DNA of 64,000 nucleotides, taken from Epiperipatus broadwayi. Lineage: Eukaryota; Onychophora; Udeonychophora; Euonychophora; Peripatidae. Numbering within the stretch: position 1 is the first letter of the stretch; each line of letters opens with the position of its first letter. The notes under the pieces were generated by a model. That model ran no database searches. It was not told the DNA's origin and saw only the letters and a program-made list of their open reading frames with translations. Of the stretch, positions 24,376-36,034 are shown piece by piece. A program made the translations under genes and the position numbers. The stretch is taken from NCBI GenBank assembly GCA_028023455.1, contig JAQFVV010006200.1, positions 9,102,521-9,166,520 of the forward strand, written 5' to 3'.

Positions 24376-25439
24376 TAATCCATTAACCATTGCTCTTAGT
24401 CAACACATTACATCATATGAGGATTTATTTATTTTTTTGCATTATTTTTATGTGAATAAAATCTTGTTTTTTTATTTTATTTTTTCATTTTTTATAAATT
24501 TCATTCAAAATATAAATTCAAAAAATAAAATGTCACCTTACATATTCCTTAATAATAGTGCCAACACTGCATATTTTTTGTTGTTTTAAGTGTTAGGATG
24601 GCAGTATGATTGCTATATCTTTTCTTTATTATTTTGTGGCTATTTATAATGCTAGATTACCAAGCACAGTTTTAGTTTGTCGCAGGAATCATTTTAAAAT
24701 TATTAGTTGATAAAAAATCTGAGGATTTCAGCATCAGATGGATCTTTAGGAAATTAGAATATAGAATTTGCACATGAAAAAAGCCAACCCAGCTCCATTT
24801 TGATCTCAATAGAGATGACAATTTCTGATTGGTGGATTGTTTGAATTGAAAGCAAATCAATATTTTGTTTCAAAAAGACAAGTTGTTATTTTCAATAATT
24901 TGTTTACATATTTAAGATTATTTTTGCAATATTTTTGTGAAATATTTATTTAAAACCAAAATCCTATGAGACTAAAATTAGATTTTTATTGAAAATATTT
25001 ATTTTCAAGAAAACAAGCTGTAAAAAATTTATTACAGTAAAGTGGGAGTTTTTATTGACTAATAAGAATGGCTTATCATCATCACTAGTAACTAATTTTT
25101 TAATAATAAATTTAATTATTAATTTTAAGATATATATTTTTTCTTTAACAATGTCTAACCCCAAATTTCTTTTAAGTTCAAGAATGAATTCAAATAAGAA
25201 TTATTTCATACTATTAATTTTTTGAATAAATAAAATTACATCCAATAATGCTAAACACCATTGTATAGATAAGAACTCCATTTAATAATTTATTTTTCTA
25301 TTTTACAAAGTTGAAATATTAACTTTTAGAATGACTATTGTTTAAACGCTTACATTTGTAATAAATATTGTAAAGATTATCAATAAATGATGTAGAAAAA
25401 AGGTTTAATTGTAAAAATAAAATGTTCAAATATGGAGAA
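24376..25439. other. AT-rich stretch inside scrambled LINE-2 region
   Basis: Mostly unrecognised. On the minus strand near 24790 a tract RSKWSWVGFFHVQ resembles the 'W.W.GH..R' segment of LINE C-termini, which would suit a minus-oriented continuation of the YADD piece at 25440-25870. Confidence in that match is low. Confidence 0.35.
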
Positions 25440-25870
25440 GGTTTTCATTAGAATCTTTTTAAATAAGACTGGATAAGTTGGATCCTGAATAGATTAACTT
25501 GTTAAAAGCACCAGTTGCACATTAGAGTTTGTACTCAGTATCTAAGTCCTGTCTACTTATAAGACTAACAAGGTATTTAAATTGGTTTACATTCTCAAGT
25601 TGATAACTATCCAAATCAAAAGTTACTGTGGATTTTTTTTGTGCGATTGGCTGCTAAAGAATTTGAGTTTTTTTTTTATTGAATATTCATTATTAAATTA
25701 AAATCTTTAAATGTTGTATTCAAAGCATTAAGTAAATTCCATAAATTTGGAAAAATAGCACAATCATCAGCATATTGTAAATCCTTCTTGATTTTGCTTT
25801 TAATCAATTCAAATTAAACCATGAAACCTCTATTGCATTTTGATCGCTGTTCCATTAAAAGAGAGAATAT
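25440..25870 (-). pseudogene. LINE-2 RT motif C segment, inverted
   Basis: The minus strand carries LQYADDCAIF (YADD codons 25763-25774) followed by LWNLLNAFNTTFKDFNL. After frame changes comes a tract like 'F.YL.s.I......E...RI..A..AFNKL'. This is the RT active-site region that should follow 24375 in the + orientation. Either a block of about 1.5 kb has been inverted or a second, opposite LINE copy is present. Confidence 0.7.
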
Positions 25871-25904
25871 TTTATCACAGGAAAATAATTACTGCAACTA
25901 AGTT

Positions 25905-26470
25905 GGTTGCATATGGAGCTATATTTTATCTAGTTTATTATAAGAAAGTAGAACTTGGACACTATATTAAAGAAATATAAAAGCATTAGAAAACTTACAT
26001 TTAAGGATGTATCATAAAATTTTAAAAATATAATGTCAAAATCATAAAACCAATAGTATATCACCCTATGGGGTACTATAAAGTTCACTATTGTAAAATC
26101 ACTTACTAAAAGAATGTTTCATGGTAAATTTGAGCATGTTTTTCATGGGAGATGTAGACCTGTCTCTATGTTATAAAGATTATTTCAAAGACATTTTAAA
26201 AAAGTGCAATATTGATTTTTTCCTTCATTAGGATGATATGGCAGAGAATAGAATATATTGAAGAACTACAATTAACATGGTGATTAATTATTTTAGGAAG
26301 AAAAGTTTTCAGCAGAAGAAATTAAAAGATAGTATCACAAAATATTAAGTAAAAACTGACTAGCATATTTTATATGCAGACATATTTGTGGTTCATAGCA
26401 AACCTCATTTCTAGAGCAGTTTTTTTCCCCTTGGAGTTGGAATGACCGCGTTCATTTATAAGTGGCTGCT
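25905..26470 (+). pseudogene. LINE-2 C-terminal region
   Basis: Broken + strand frames give SRTWTLYxRNIKALENLHLR and KILKI, the tract that follows 'YG.E.WTLy' in many LINEs. Further on, KDYFKDILKKCNID is followed by a decayed terminal Cys/His motif near 26370-26470 (the family's 'C..C.R.C.S.IGL.SH' end). The order suits the end of the same element as 23947-24375. Confidence 0.6.
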
Positions 26471-26679
26471 ATATGCATGTATAAAAAATAAAAAATGCTA
26501 AAAGCAGTCCCTTTTTAGGGGCAGGTTTTAAATTATCAAGAATTTGATGTTTTTCACTTCATCAATGATATATTTAAGAAATACAAAAATGCCACATTCC
26601 TATAAATATTTTAATTAGTTTTAGGAACCATATATAAAGAAATTAAACAAAAGAAACTAAATTAAAACAATGTCAATAA

Positions 26680-28135
26680 AAGTTTTTGGTACTTTTCTAT
26701 TCTATCGTGTCAGCCACTTGATGGCATTAATGCTAAGCAAAACACAAACATATAATATTATTGGCCCACCCCATTCTTTGTGAAAGAATAAGAATCGTAC
26801 GGGTTAACGTAATTCATTAATTTCCTTAATAGCATTTACTGGAACAATTTTACATAAGCATATGTTATTGCAAATATTCTATTCTAGTAGAATTCCCCGT
26901 GTGGCAAAACCTTCCTTCCCCCTCTTCCCACAAACTTTACAACTACATTATGGTGGCCAAAAAATGATGTTGATAATGCTTTAATTACTGAACTGTCTTT
27001 TAAATTTTTGACTCATTTTTAAAAAGGAAAAAAAAAAGTAATTATTTATTAAGTTATTTATTGATTGATTTCTTATAATAGCTATCTTTGAAAGATAATA
27101 TGTGTAAGGATCTTAATGACACACCTTTTGAGAACGTTTAATAATTTCCAACTCGATGGGGGTTTTTTTTTGTTTTGTTTTGTTACGCCTTTTTGGTTGG
27201 GTATTTCAAGATTAATTAATCAATGGATTCGGTATTTGGATAATTTCTTTTGATTTCTCTGGATAGAACTACAAGAATTTTCACACTTATACATTCTTTG
27301 TTTTTTGTTTTGTCCGAAGGCTTAACGTAATTCATTCCGATTTTCTTCATCAATTTCTGTAATTTAGTCGAGAATAATTTGATGCTACCAACAAATTTCA
27401 AAACCTGCTTGAATTCTAAGTGAGCCCAAAAAGTCAAATCTTAGTCCTGCAATGTAGACCACAGGGGTATTACTTTTTCACATCTGCAAGAATTAAAACT
27501 TTATCAATTGACCTATCTTATTGCAAAGATTCTATTCCAGTAGAATTAATCAATTCCTCCATGCAGGCTGGCGTCCGTGGATGGCAGTTGGCCCGATTTT
27601 CAAACTGTCAGCCATTTTATTTGTCGTGGATGGCTTCTCGTGAAAACGTGATTATTCGCATGAGCTTATCAAAATCTTGCTTGGACCTACCCTTTCCGAA
27701 TTGATTTGAAGGTTCCATGTTGAGTAGGGAAGGGTGGCGATGGGTGGATAATTGTTAGGAGGTAATAGTAGGTCAAATGACTTGTAAGCTAAATCCTTTG
27801 ACGTGCATATTTGAAGAGTTGTGGCAGATTAAAGTCCAGACCCCCTTACACAATACTGTAATGAACATTGAACTGTGAACATGGGGATAAAGTGTGTAAC
27901 ATTAAAATAGGCCGGCTACTGCTAAACGGCATCTTTTCTGTGCTTTATAGCATAGAAATTAACAGCATCATCGGTCGCCAGATGCCGCGTATTAAACGGC
28001 CTCTTTCTGTGCTTTTTGTATAGATACATAGGCTTAAAAGGTGGCAACCACGTAAATAGCATATTTATGGGCTTTTGCATATAAATACCGCCATCAAGCG
28101 GCTGACAGGATAGAATAGAAAACTACCAAGTTTTT
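26680..28135. mobile_element. TIR element GG-2 with 8-bp TSD
   Basis: The element at 26688-28127 (1440 bp) has TIRs of about 45 bp (TTTTCTATTCTATCGTGTCA left; inverted GACAGGATAGAATAGAAAAC right) and the 8-bp TSD AAGTTTTT. The right end aligns base by base with that of GG-1 over about 80 bp, including the ATGGCG block and CATAAA(A/T)ATGC. Three subterminal repeats with TTTCTGTGCTTT-like cores lie at 27920-28085. Central frames (27216-27437 minus; 27420-27704 plus) show no domain I recognise. A tract around GATTCTATTC(C/T)AGTAGAATT occurs twice (about 26875 and 27530). Confidence 0.78.
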
Positions 28136-28139
28136 TTAT

Positions 28140-29807
28140 AGTATAACTTAGAAATAATAGTACTGTAATTAACCACTTTAATTATGCAATTGGTATGATA
28201 TTAAAATTATGTATATGAATATTTTGCAAATAATAAATTGATGAAAACTAATGCTAAGCATAATATAGAAGATATTAAGTTGATTGTAATAATTTCAAGC
28301 ACATGGATTATCATGCCACCAAAAAATTTACTATTTTTTTTAAAAATTATCTTAGATGAGTTCATGGATTTTCAGGTAGCTGATGTAAAGGCCCCATTAT
28401 ATATGTTTACATTCAGTTTTTTTAAAAGTACGATGGAGCCCTCGTGTCCACGGTATTTTATTATAAGCCTTCCTTGCATGTATCATCTCACATATATATA
28501 TAATAGATCATGTTTTATTGATAATCTCTGATTACAATAAAATATATATATTTTTACTGAACTGTAGATGTGCAGTACTTTTCAACATGCACATATATTT
28601 AACACATACTTTTTTTGTGTATACTGTTCTTATATAGAGACTGTAGTAAAAATAAAATTAAAAAAAAGATGTTATTGATAGTTAATTGAGAGTGCACATT
28701 TATATGTATACTTATTATATGTGCGTTAACATATCTTTATTTTTACAAGCAAGTACATATAACAACAAAATTAGCAAGATTAATTTATAAAGCTATGATT
28801 ATGATACCAGGAGTATCAAATGCCTTAGCTTGAATAAAGATATTTTAAAGTAATGTATGCCTTTTCTGGTTTAAATGTTTTAACATTTATTTAAAAAATT
28901 AAAGTAAAATGAATAAAATATCAGAATTTCATCACGATTAAATATGCTCTGGACAACATCCTTTTTCTTTAATAATTTTTTCATCTTTATGGAAACATAT
29001 TAGTAATAGCATTATCTGTAGTTTATGGTTTCTAGTTATTTTGATGTTTTTAAGTCTATTCAATCACCCCTCTTTGTTGTTACAGCCACCTTTCCTTGCT
29101 ATTACCCATTTCAAATTCTCAGTTATATTCTTTAAAATGTAAGCTTTCTGATGCAATACAATAATATTTTACAGTTCTATTTTTCACCACTACTAAGTCA
29201 ATAACTTTCATTTTATTGTTTGAGAAAGATAGTTTACATTTTTTTTTAATTTTGTAAAACTTTTTGTTTTACACTTAAAAAACATTGTATTACAAATAAA
29301 ATGTATCTGCTTTGAGCATAAGTTGAAAAAACATTAATAAAAGTGATCACGTTTAGTACCTAAGTCCGAAAAATAGGTGCGGCTTTGTAATAAATTTATG
29401 TATTTTTAATGTTTTTTTATTTTTGTTTCTGCACATTTTTTGAGAATAGCCTATAATTAAAGTAGGATATATTGGCACACTGGTTATCACAGCTTCACTA
29501 TATATTTTATTATAAGCATATTAAATTTTTTTGAAACTTTATAATCTTATGTAGTGGTAAACATGAAATATTAAAAACTTTTTAATTTGTAAAGATATTC
29601 TTGTTACTTCTAAAGATATTTTTAATAATAAATATGCTAAAAATTTATATATTTTGCTATGTATATTATTAAAGTAAAGATATATATATAGAGAGATGTA
29701 CAATTTATTGTCTGTAAAAGAATTAATTGTGTAAGAAGTAAATGTATTAGTTTTTTTTTGTTGTTGTTCCTTGATAAAAATTATTTTTTTTATAAAAATT
29801 TTACTAT
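28140..29807. other. AT-rich non-coding stretch
   Basis: A 97-codon frame at 28238-28531 has no recognisable domain and no coding-like composition. Nothing else can be supported. Confidence 0.4.
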
Positions 29808-29936
29808 AAAAATCTTTTAGTGTCTAGCGTAGCTAGCTGAGAGATCAGTGCAGCTGCCTTGCAAGCAAGCAGTTGTTTGCAGACTGTTTCACTTCCTGGC
29901 CGATGCTTTGACATATGAGAAAAAAAATCTTTTAGT
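29808..29936 (+). mobile_element. tRNA-derived SINE with TSD (copy 2)
   Basis: This diverged copy of the SINE at 1042-1150 shares TAGCTGAGAG, the GCAAGCAAG(C/T)AGTTG(G/T)TTGCAGAC segment and CTGGCCGATGC, and has a short A-tail. The TSD AAAAATCTTTTAGT is present at 29808-29821 and 29923-29936. The B box is decayed (TTTCACTTCC), so this copy is older or more damaged than copy 1. Confidence 0.85.
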
Positions 29937-29939
29937 TGT

Positions 29940-30990
29940 ATTGATAACACATTTCTTTGTGTTTTTAAGAATTCAATAATAAATTTGATAAAGAATTTTG
30001 TTTGATCTATTATATTTTTATTAATTAGTTTTGTTTTAAATTAAAATGTATTACAGATGTACTCTGTGTGTGTATTGAAACATTTTTACTATGTATATGA
30101 ATATTTTGAAATGTTTATAGAATTCACTATTCTCCACAGATGTATGCCATTGTTGATCTCACTGTCATCAAGATTTGAATGAATTTTTTCTTTTCGCTAC
30201 AGAATTATCTATTGTTAATTTGAAAAATTAGTGTATATTGAGTATTAGTGCTATTATGTCTACATTTAGAGTTTTTCCCCCTCACAATACTAGACTACTT
30301 ACTTGCTGCTATGTCTGGAAGTGTAACTCTTGCTCTCCAGGCTGCATGAGATATAAATTTATTCCCTGATAATACAGAAGTTTATATTATTAATTACATA
30401 TATACAATTTAACGGTATATGAATAGACCGATAGGCATACATAAATAATAATTAAGATCTATATGACCTCTTCAGTTCCTAACAGCTTTGGCATGTTCGG
30501 ATGCAAATTCTCCCTACTGGAAGCATAAGGTACATACAATAACGTCCAGCATTGAAGATAAATATCATCTGCATACCAGAAACCTCCAACATTCAGTGTT
30601 TCTTTCTTTTTGTCACCTGGCTTCTATCGATTGTCCAATTACTCTTCTGATTGGCTCTTCTTTCAGATTCCGCTGATAAGGTAATTATTTCATTTATTCG
30701 AGATACATCCTGGACCGAAGAATTTTATATTAAATTGTATTATGAAGTTATTTTTCGATTTCTAGAGTTGTTATCAATGAATGAATCAGGAACTTGCAAT
30801 CATTTAATTGTTAATGGTATATATTTTTACTGAAAGAATTTATTAACTATTTCTAGAGATTTTAACTAATTGCTCTTTTCATTTACTTAGAAAATTTTTT
30901 TTTCTGATCACATAAACTTTTAAATTACTATGTATGTATTTTACGTAAATGTATAACATTGGCTTATAGTTTTTATTAATTAGAAATGCT
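29940..30990. other. Non-coding stretch with a less AT-rich patch (possible leader exon)
   Basis: Between about 30480 and 30680 the sequence is richer in G+C and has an inverted CCAAT box (CTGATTGG at about 30648). A donor-like GATAAG|GTAATT follows at about 30675-30684. This could be a promoter and first leader exon of the BTB/zinc-finger gene 5 kb downstream, or a repeat. Evidence is only compositional. Confidence 0.2.
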
Positions 30991-31364
30991 AATACATCTG
31001 GGTCTCTTTTTGTGCGGATTTTTTAAATGTGATTTTGAAGTTATGCAATTCATGTTTCATCGTAATATCTTTTTATGCAGTTTTCTTTTATGCGATAAAG
31101 AAGTTCATATTTCATTTAAAATCGGGATTTCCCCATTTTATATACATGCATTAAATTTTACATATTTTAAATGCCTGTTGGAAAAAGGTTTGGTATTAAA
31201 TTTAGAAGATTTAGAAAAAGATAATAAAACAGAAGTGTAACCTGTTCGTCAGCAAAAAATGATTCGAGAAAGTCTTTAACTTTCTAATCAATTGGAAAAT
31301 CATTTTATTGTTAATGACATGACTTATAAACTAAATTTCAATGAGAGGTAATGTTAATGTTTAT

Positions 31365-31534
31365 ATTTTCTTTTATACACATATATACATGGAGAAACTT
31401 TTAGACCAAAAAAAATTACCAGTAAAAATAGTTAAGAACTTTTAATTTTTACTTAAAAAGTTTTTAAATATTTTTACTGGTAACTTTTTTTTGTCTAAAA
31501 GTTTCTCCATATATATATGTGTATAAAAGAAAAT
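31365..31534. mobile_element. Hairpin MITE, copy 1
   Basis: This is a near-perfect palindrome of about 170 bp. ATTTTCTTTTATACACATAT at the left recurs inverted as ATATGTGTATAAAAGAAAAT, and the arms run through GGAGAAACTTTTAGAC to a central AAAGTTTTTAAATATTTTTAC. A second, partly duplicated copy sits at the matching place in A2 (39193-39478). A3 lacks it. It therefore arrived in an ancestor of A1 and A2. Confidence 0.85.
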
Positions 31535-32569
31535 TTAACCGTTAGTCATTATTTGAACACCCGTGGAAGCTTGTTATAGATATAGTTGCACTATTATCTA
31601 ACAGCTAGACATAGCACTGGATATCGTGAGCTTCATAAACAATTAGTGAAGTCATCGTCTCAAAATTTATACATATCACATTCTTGACAGAAAACCATTA
31701 AAACAACACGAGAGTGAAGTTGGCACTAATTGTATTTCCTCTTGTAATGAATCTAATGTCTTAACCAGTTCACAAATGAACCGCATATTGTCAAATAGCA
31801 ATAATGATTAAAATATGTATGAAAAAATGTAAAATAAATATACACATAAAAACATATTGTTTTGAATAAAATTAAGTAGTTAATAAAAAAAGTAAAAAAA
31901 GTGTGTCTTGTATCAATTTTTTTCAAATATTTGAAATTTTTTATTAGTCATACTTTATTTCCTTTTTTTTTTTTTTATGCGAATTTTAACTACTTCAGCT
32001 TCAAGCCGCCATATTGAACTTTTTAAAATAATGGCCTGAGACACAATTTTCATAATAACTTCAGTTTTAATTATGTTAGAACAAAAACAATTACATTGCT
32101 AGAAACTAGAAAAATTAAGAAAAACAATAAGCATAAAATAAATAGTGATAACTATATAAAAAATAAGGAAAAAAAAGAAATTTTCACATTCGAAATAATT
32201 ATTATTTTATTGTTTGTTCATAATTTGGAAATTAACATTAACTAAAATTCAAAATTCATCTTCAGTGATAATTTCTTTCTATTCCTTACAAAATTATCTT
32301 TCTAAACATGTATAATATGTCTTACCTGAGATAATCCATAGCTTCACAATCTCCAAACAAAGTCGGATATGACTTGTTCATTTCTATCTTGTACCCCAAA
32401 TGTTCTAAATGTCAAAGGCGTCTATAAAGAAAAAGATTCATCCTAATAAAAGATACAAAAGAAATCATCATAGCAATTGGCTTCTTGTATGTCTAAAACT
32501 AGAAATTGTAGGCTACTTTCTATATCACTGATAAAATGAGTTTTATCTCTTCATTTTATATTTTTTGTG

Positions 32570-32690
32570 TGTACAATAGTGATGTTTATATTCATTGTGA
32601 TCACCAATGATGTTTATATTCTTTATGCAGTGCACAAGTGATGTTTATATTTTTTATGTACAGAAGTGATGCTATCTTGTTATATTTATT
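32570..32690. repeat. Short tandem repeat, unit about 30 bp
   Basis: Three to four diverged units beginning TGATGTTTATATT lie in tandem inside the TTAA element. Confidence 0.6.
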
Positions 32691-32984
32691 GTACCACAGA
32701 TATAATTTATTTGCATATAGTCTATAGACTTGAAAATAATGTTATGAAACATATAGCAAAAGCAAAGCATGATCAAGCATAAACATAAACAAGAATCAGA
32801 ATTGGATTATATGTTTGTGTATGCAATGTCTGTCTGTATACATTTGTTTATTAGTCTTATAACTCATTGCTTGTAAACCATATAATATAAACATAATTAA
32901 TGGTTTTCAAAAAGTATACTTTTTGAAAATCATTATTTTTATAAAAATAAGAGGATTAGTGTACATAGAACTTTAGAAAATTAC

Positions 32985-33260
32985 GATATGAATTATATAC
33001 TAATAAGTTAATTACGATATGAATTCTATATGAGTAAATATATAATTACAAACTAAATCACACTAATTTTTCGATAAATATGAATTCTATGTGAGCATAA
33101 ATAAATGTATTACAAACTACCTTTAGAAAATTATGATAAATATGAATTCTATACGACCATAAATATATAATTACACACACACCAATTTTTCGATAGATAT
33201 GAATTGTATATGAGCATAAATAAATAAATATATAACTACAAATTAGCACACACTAATTAC
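32985..33260. repeat. Minisatellite, unit about 60 bp, about five units
   Basis: Units share CGATA(A/G)ATATGAATTCTAT, GAGCATAAATA and ATAATTACAAACTA blocks. They lie inside the TTAA element. Short frames across it are repeat artefacts. Confidence 0.75.
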
Positions 33261-34239
33261 AAACTAAAATTAATAAAAAATATATTTTTTCAAAAAATTA
33301 AAAAATTTTACTTACGAATAATTACGTTCTTAGTCTATTGTAAGCCTTGTTTGAGAATAATACCGAAGAAAACTTCACTTGCAGCCGTAAAACATTTTAT
33401 GTCTTTTATCGTTTCATGATAAGTACAAAAATTACCAAAAAAACAAAAAAATTAAATACTGTGGTTGATTAAAAAATTTGCCAAAAATCTAAATTTCGAC
33501 CGATTTTTTTGAAATAAAGATCGTTTGAAAGCTAACATATATAGCTAAAAACGGCCATATTTTCTTCGACGTCATCATTATACTTTTTACGTCAGCAAAG
33601 AAAGAAAATAGCACATCATCAAATGAGCACCGAAGGGCGCAAATGACGCCGACAAACCGGAAGTAGTTAAAGTAATTTTATGTTGTTGCTTTGCTTTTAT
33701 GTGATTTTTGAAAATTTTGGAACCTATCCCACATTTTTCAAGAGAAGTTAAGTATACTTTTGTGCGATTTTTTTAATGCGGGTTTTCTGTAGAACCTATC
33801 TACTGCATAAAAAGAGACCCTGGTATTAGAGATAATAACATGCCATTTATTAATATGAAGTTTGATGAATAAAAATGGCAGCAACATTTTGTTATGATTG
33901 TGAAGAACAAAACTTCTGAAAAGTTTCATCACTATTAGAAAGCTTAATAGAATTAATTTTCATATATTAAGTAATCTGAAAATGAGCATAATGATCAAAG
34001 TAACATTACCAAGACAAGTAGTTTAAATTACCTTTGTTCTGAAGTAGTTGCTTGACAAATGAAATTTGATGTTATTTCTTATTTAGTTTTATAGATATCT
34101 TGTTACAGCTCAAATATATTTAATATATTTTATTTAGAAAGTCACATTGTGCATTGTTAGCGTATTTACCTATCTTGTATAGAACCTTAGATGTGTGTCC
34201 TTGTTACACTTGGAAATGTTTTTAATTATCTATCTAATT

Positions 34240-35076
34240 CATTATCCTAATGAATAATATTTCTGTAGTGTAATTTTCACTCTACCACTCTTCAAGCAAA
34301 ATGGGAACTGATTTCTATCCACTTTTAACATGTTATGGAGGGGTGTAATCAAAAACATATGACAATGATGTGAAAAAGACATGATTCTCAAGATGCATAT
34401 TTTGTGCTGAACTAGCAACATTAGTTGGCATAGATTACAGTATCTTACACATATCTTTATCATTGTTCAGTATATATAGATAGCCAGTCATTGCAGTTTA
34501 ATTGATGTGTCAAACTTACTGCTCACAACTTTAACACACATACACTTAATAGAAATATATTCATAATTTTTATTAGTCATTCATTAGATTAGAGATTATC
34601 CAAATTTCTGTAGTGTAAATTTCACTATATCATTCATGTAAGGTAGAGACTTTCTATCTGCTTTTAACATCTTGCTGAGGGATATAATTAATCATAAAGA
34701 TATGACTAAAGACATGAAAAATATATATGATCTCCAAGATGCACATTTCATGCTGAACCAGTACTTAGCATTAGGCCCAAATCCCAATCTCTTGCACATA
34801 TATTTATCATTGTTCTATATATATAGATAGCCAATTAGTATAATTTAATTGATAAGTGTCAAACTTATTGCCCTCACAACTTTGACACAAACCATTTAAT
34901 GAAAGTATATTAATAATTTTTATTAGTTAATATCTTTTTCACATGTCTTTGATCATATATTTATGATTACATGACTCCACAAGGCCTAAAAGTGGATACA
35001 AGCCAGTCCCTATCTTGTGTGAGAATGGTGTAGTGAAAATTACACTACAGGAATATTATTCATTAAATGGATAATG
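34240..35076. repeat. Composite repeat: two direct units plus an inverted end
   Basis: CATTATCC...TTTCTGTAGTGTAATTTTCAC at 34240-34280 recurs inverted at 35030-35076, giving terminal inverted repeats. Two direct units of about 340 bp (about 34255-34560 and 34605-34915) each hold the dispersed core repeat and the same order of blocks (GTGTCAAACTTA, ATATATAGATAGCCA). The structure fits a foldback element with internal duplication. I could not set a TSD. Confidence 0.75.
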
Positions 35077-35641
35077 ACTAGTCTTAATGAATGATTAATA
35101 AAAATTAATTCATTATCATTTTTTGTTATTTGCCGAAGATAAATATTTGTTAGTTGTCTTATACTCATTTTATTTATTTTTTCTTTAAGAATTTGTTCTC
35201 ACAAATATATTTTGTTTCATATGCAGATTTCCTAATAAAAACATTCCTTCTTTTAATTTATATTTATTGTCTTTAAAGTATTAAATAAAATAATCTAGTT
35301 CATTACTTCATATTTGTTTTATTGACTGTAAAGAGTTCCTTGGAACTGATATTATCCTTCTTTTTTCTTTTAATATAATTTTTCAAAATTTATTCTTCAT
35401 ATTTTACAAAAAATTCTACATCTATCATTTTCTATTAAGAATTATTAATAGTTAAATTAATATTTAGCTTTTCTTAGCTAAAAAGCAAAACAAGGGAGAA
35501 TTGCAAAAAGTTTCTATTCTCAGCTGTTGGAGGGTGCTGGAAAGATGTTTGTCTTTTTTAATATAGTAGTAGTAGTTATTTGTGTATGTTTTGCATTTAA
35601 TAATGAATCAGATTTTTTATTTTTTTGCAGATTTTATAAGA

Positions 35642-36034
35642 ATGCAGTCATCTGAGTTTGAAAATCATCATGCACTACGTTTATGGACAAGCATTCGAGA
35701 GTTTCGTAATAAGAATGAATTGATTGATATCAATATTAGAGTTGGGTCCAAGGTATTTCCTGCTCATAAGATTATCTTGGCTTCATTATGTCCCTATTTT
35801 CGAATAATTCTTTGCAAGGCAGAAAAAGACAACTTTCAAATTGAACTCAATTTATCCCCTGAAGGTTTCAGTGCTTGTCTTGACTATTTATATACAGGTG
35901 ATATTTTTTTAACAATTACAGAATCAAATCTTTTGATGCTGAGAGAATCTGCTGAATTTCTAATGTTAGAAGAAATTTCCAGACAATGTAGTAAACATTT
36001 ATCTTTCAGAACACATTTTCAACTGTCTGAAAAA
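35642..36034 (+). CDS. BTB exon of tandem-BTB multi-C2H2 zinc-finger gene (coding exon 1)
   Basis: This exon encodes residues 1-131 of a predicted 2183-residue protein. It lies between an acceptor (tract TTTTTTTGCAG ending 35630) and a strong donor GTAAGT at 36035, ending in phase 0. The first ATG, 35642, has A at -3 and precedes the conserved domain; no in-frame stop lies between the acceptor and this ATG, so an upstream coding exon cannot be excluded. Residues about 20-121 form a BTB/POZ domain, with core pattern LIDINIRV...FPAHKIILASLCPYF and DYLYTGD. BTB domains mediate dimerisation and co-regulator binding. It resembles the second BTB in the next exon (shared LW...EFR, AHKIILA), suggesting exon duplication. 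Confidence 0.85.

Larger units (their letters stand above)
31986..33670. mobile_element. TTAA-flanked non-autonomous element nested in A1
   Basis: The element at 31990-33666 (1677 bp) starts CTACTTCAG and ends CGGAAGTAG, with TTAA on each side (31986-31989, 33667-33670). A3 (near 62590) and A2 (inverted, near 38770) both have a single uninterrupted TTAA at this place, so the unoccupied site is visible twice. TTAA duplication is the mark of piggyBac-like (and Kolobok) elements. The TIR seen is only about 9 bp and there is no transposase frame. It carries the minisatellite at 32985-33260. Confidence 0.85.
30993..33825 (+). mobile_element. TA-flanked DNA element, copy A1 (split by a TTAA element)
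   Basis: The element (30995-33823) starts CATCTGGGTCTC and ends GAGACCCTGG, flanked by TA. It aligns along its length with A2 (38612-40187, inverted) and A3 (61676-62749). Shared blocks are an internal GCGATAAAGAAGTTCATATTTC-type tract (A1, A2), the GGATATCG(T/C)GAGCTTCATAAAC block, and the 3' block TTGCTTTGCTTTTA. It carries a hairpin insertion (31365-31534) and the nested TTAA element at 31990-33666. Without them it is about 1 kb and non-autonomous. TA flanks suggest Tc1/mariner-type transposition. Confidence 0.85.

Noticed and set aside
28238-28531. 97-codon open frame as a host gene
   Set aside because: No recognisable domain, splice context or repeat of the frame elsewhere; chance opening in AT-rich DNA.
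30986-31240. 84-codon frame sharing residues with the frame at 40006-40230
   Set aside because: The shared residues come from the shared ends of TA-flanked elements A1 and A2, including the non-coding TIR; not a protein family.
33058-33249. Repetitive 63-codon minus frame
   Set aside because: It is the minisatellite read in one frame.
32985-33260. CRISPR-like array
   Set aside because: Units are contiguous with no unique spacers; animal minisatellite inside a transposon.
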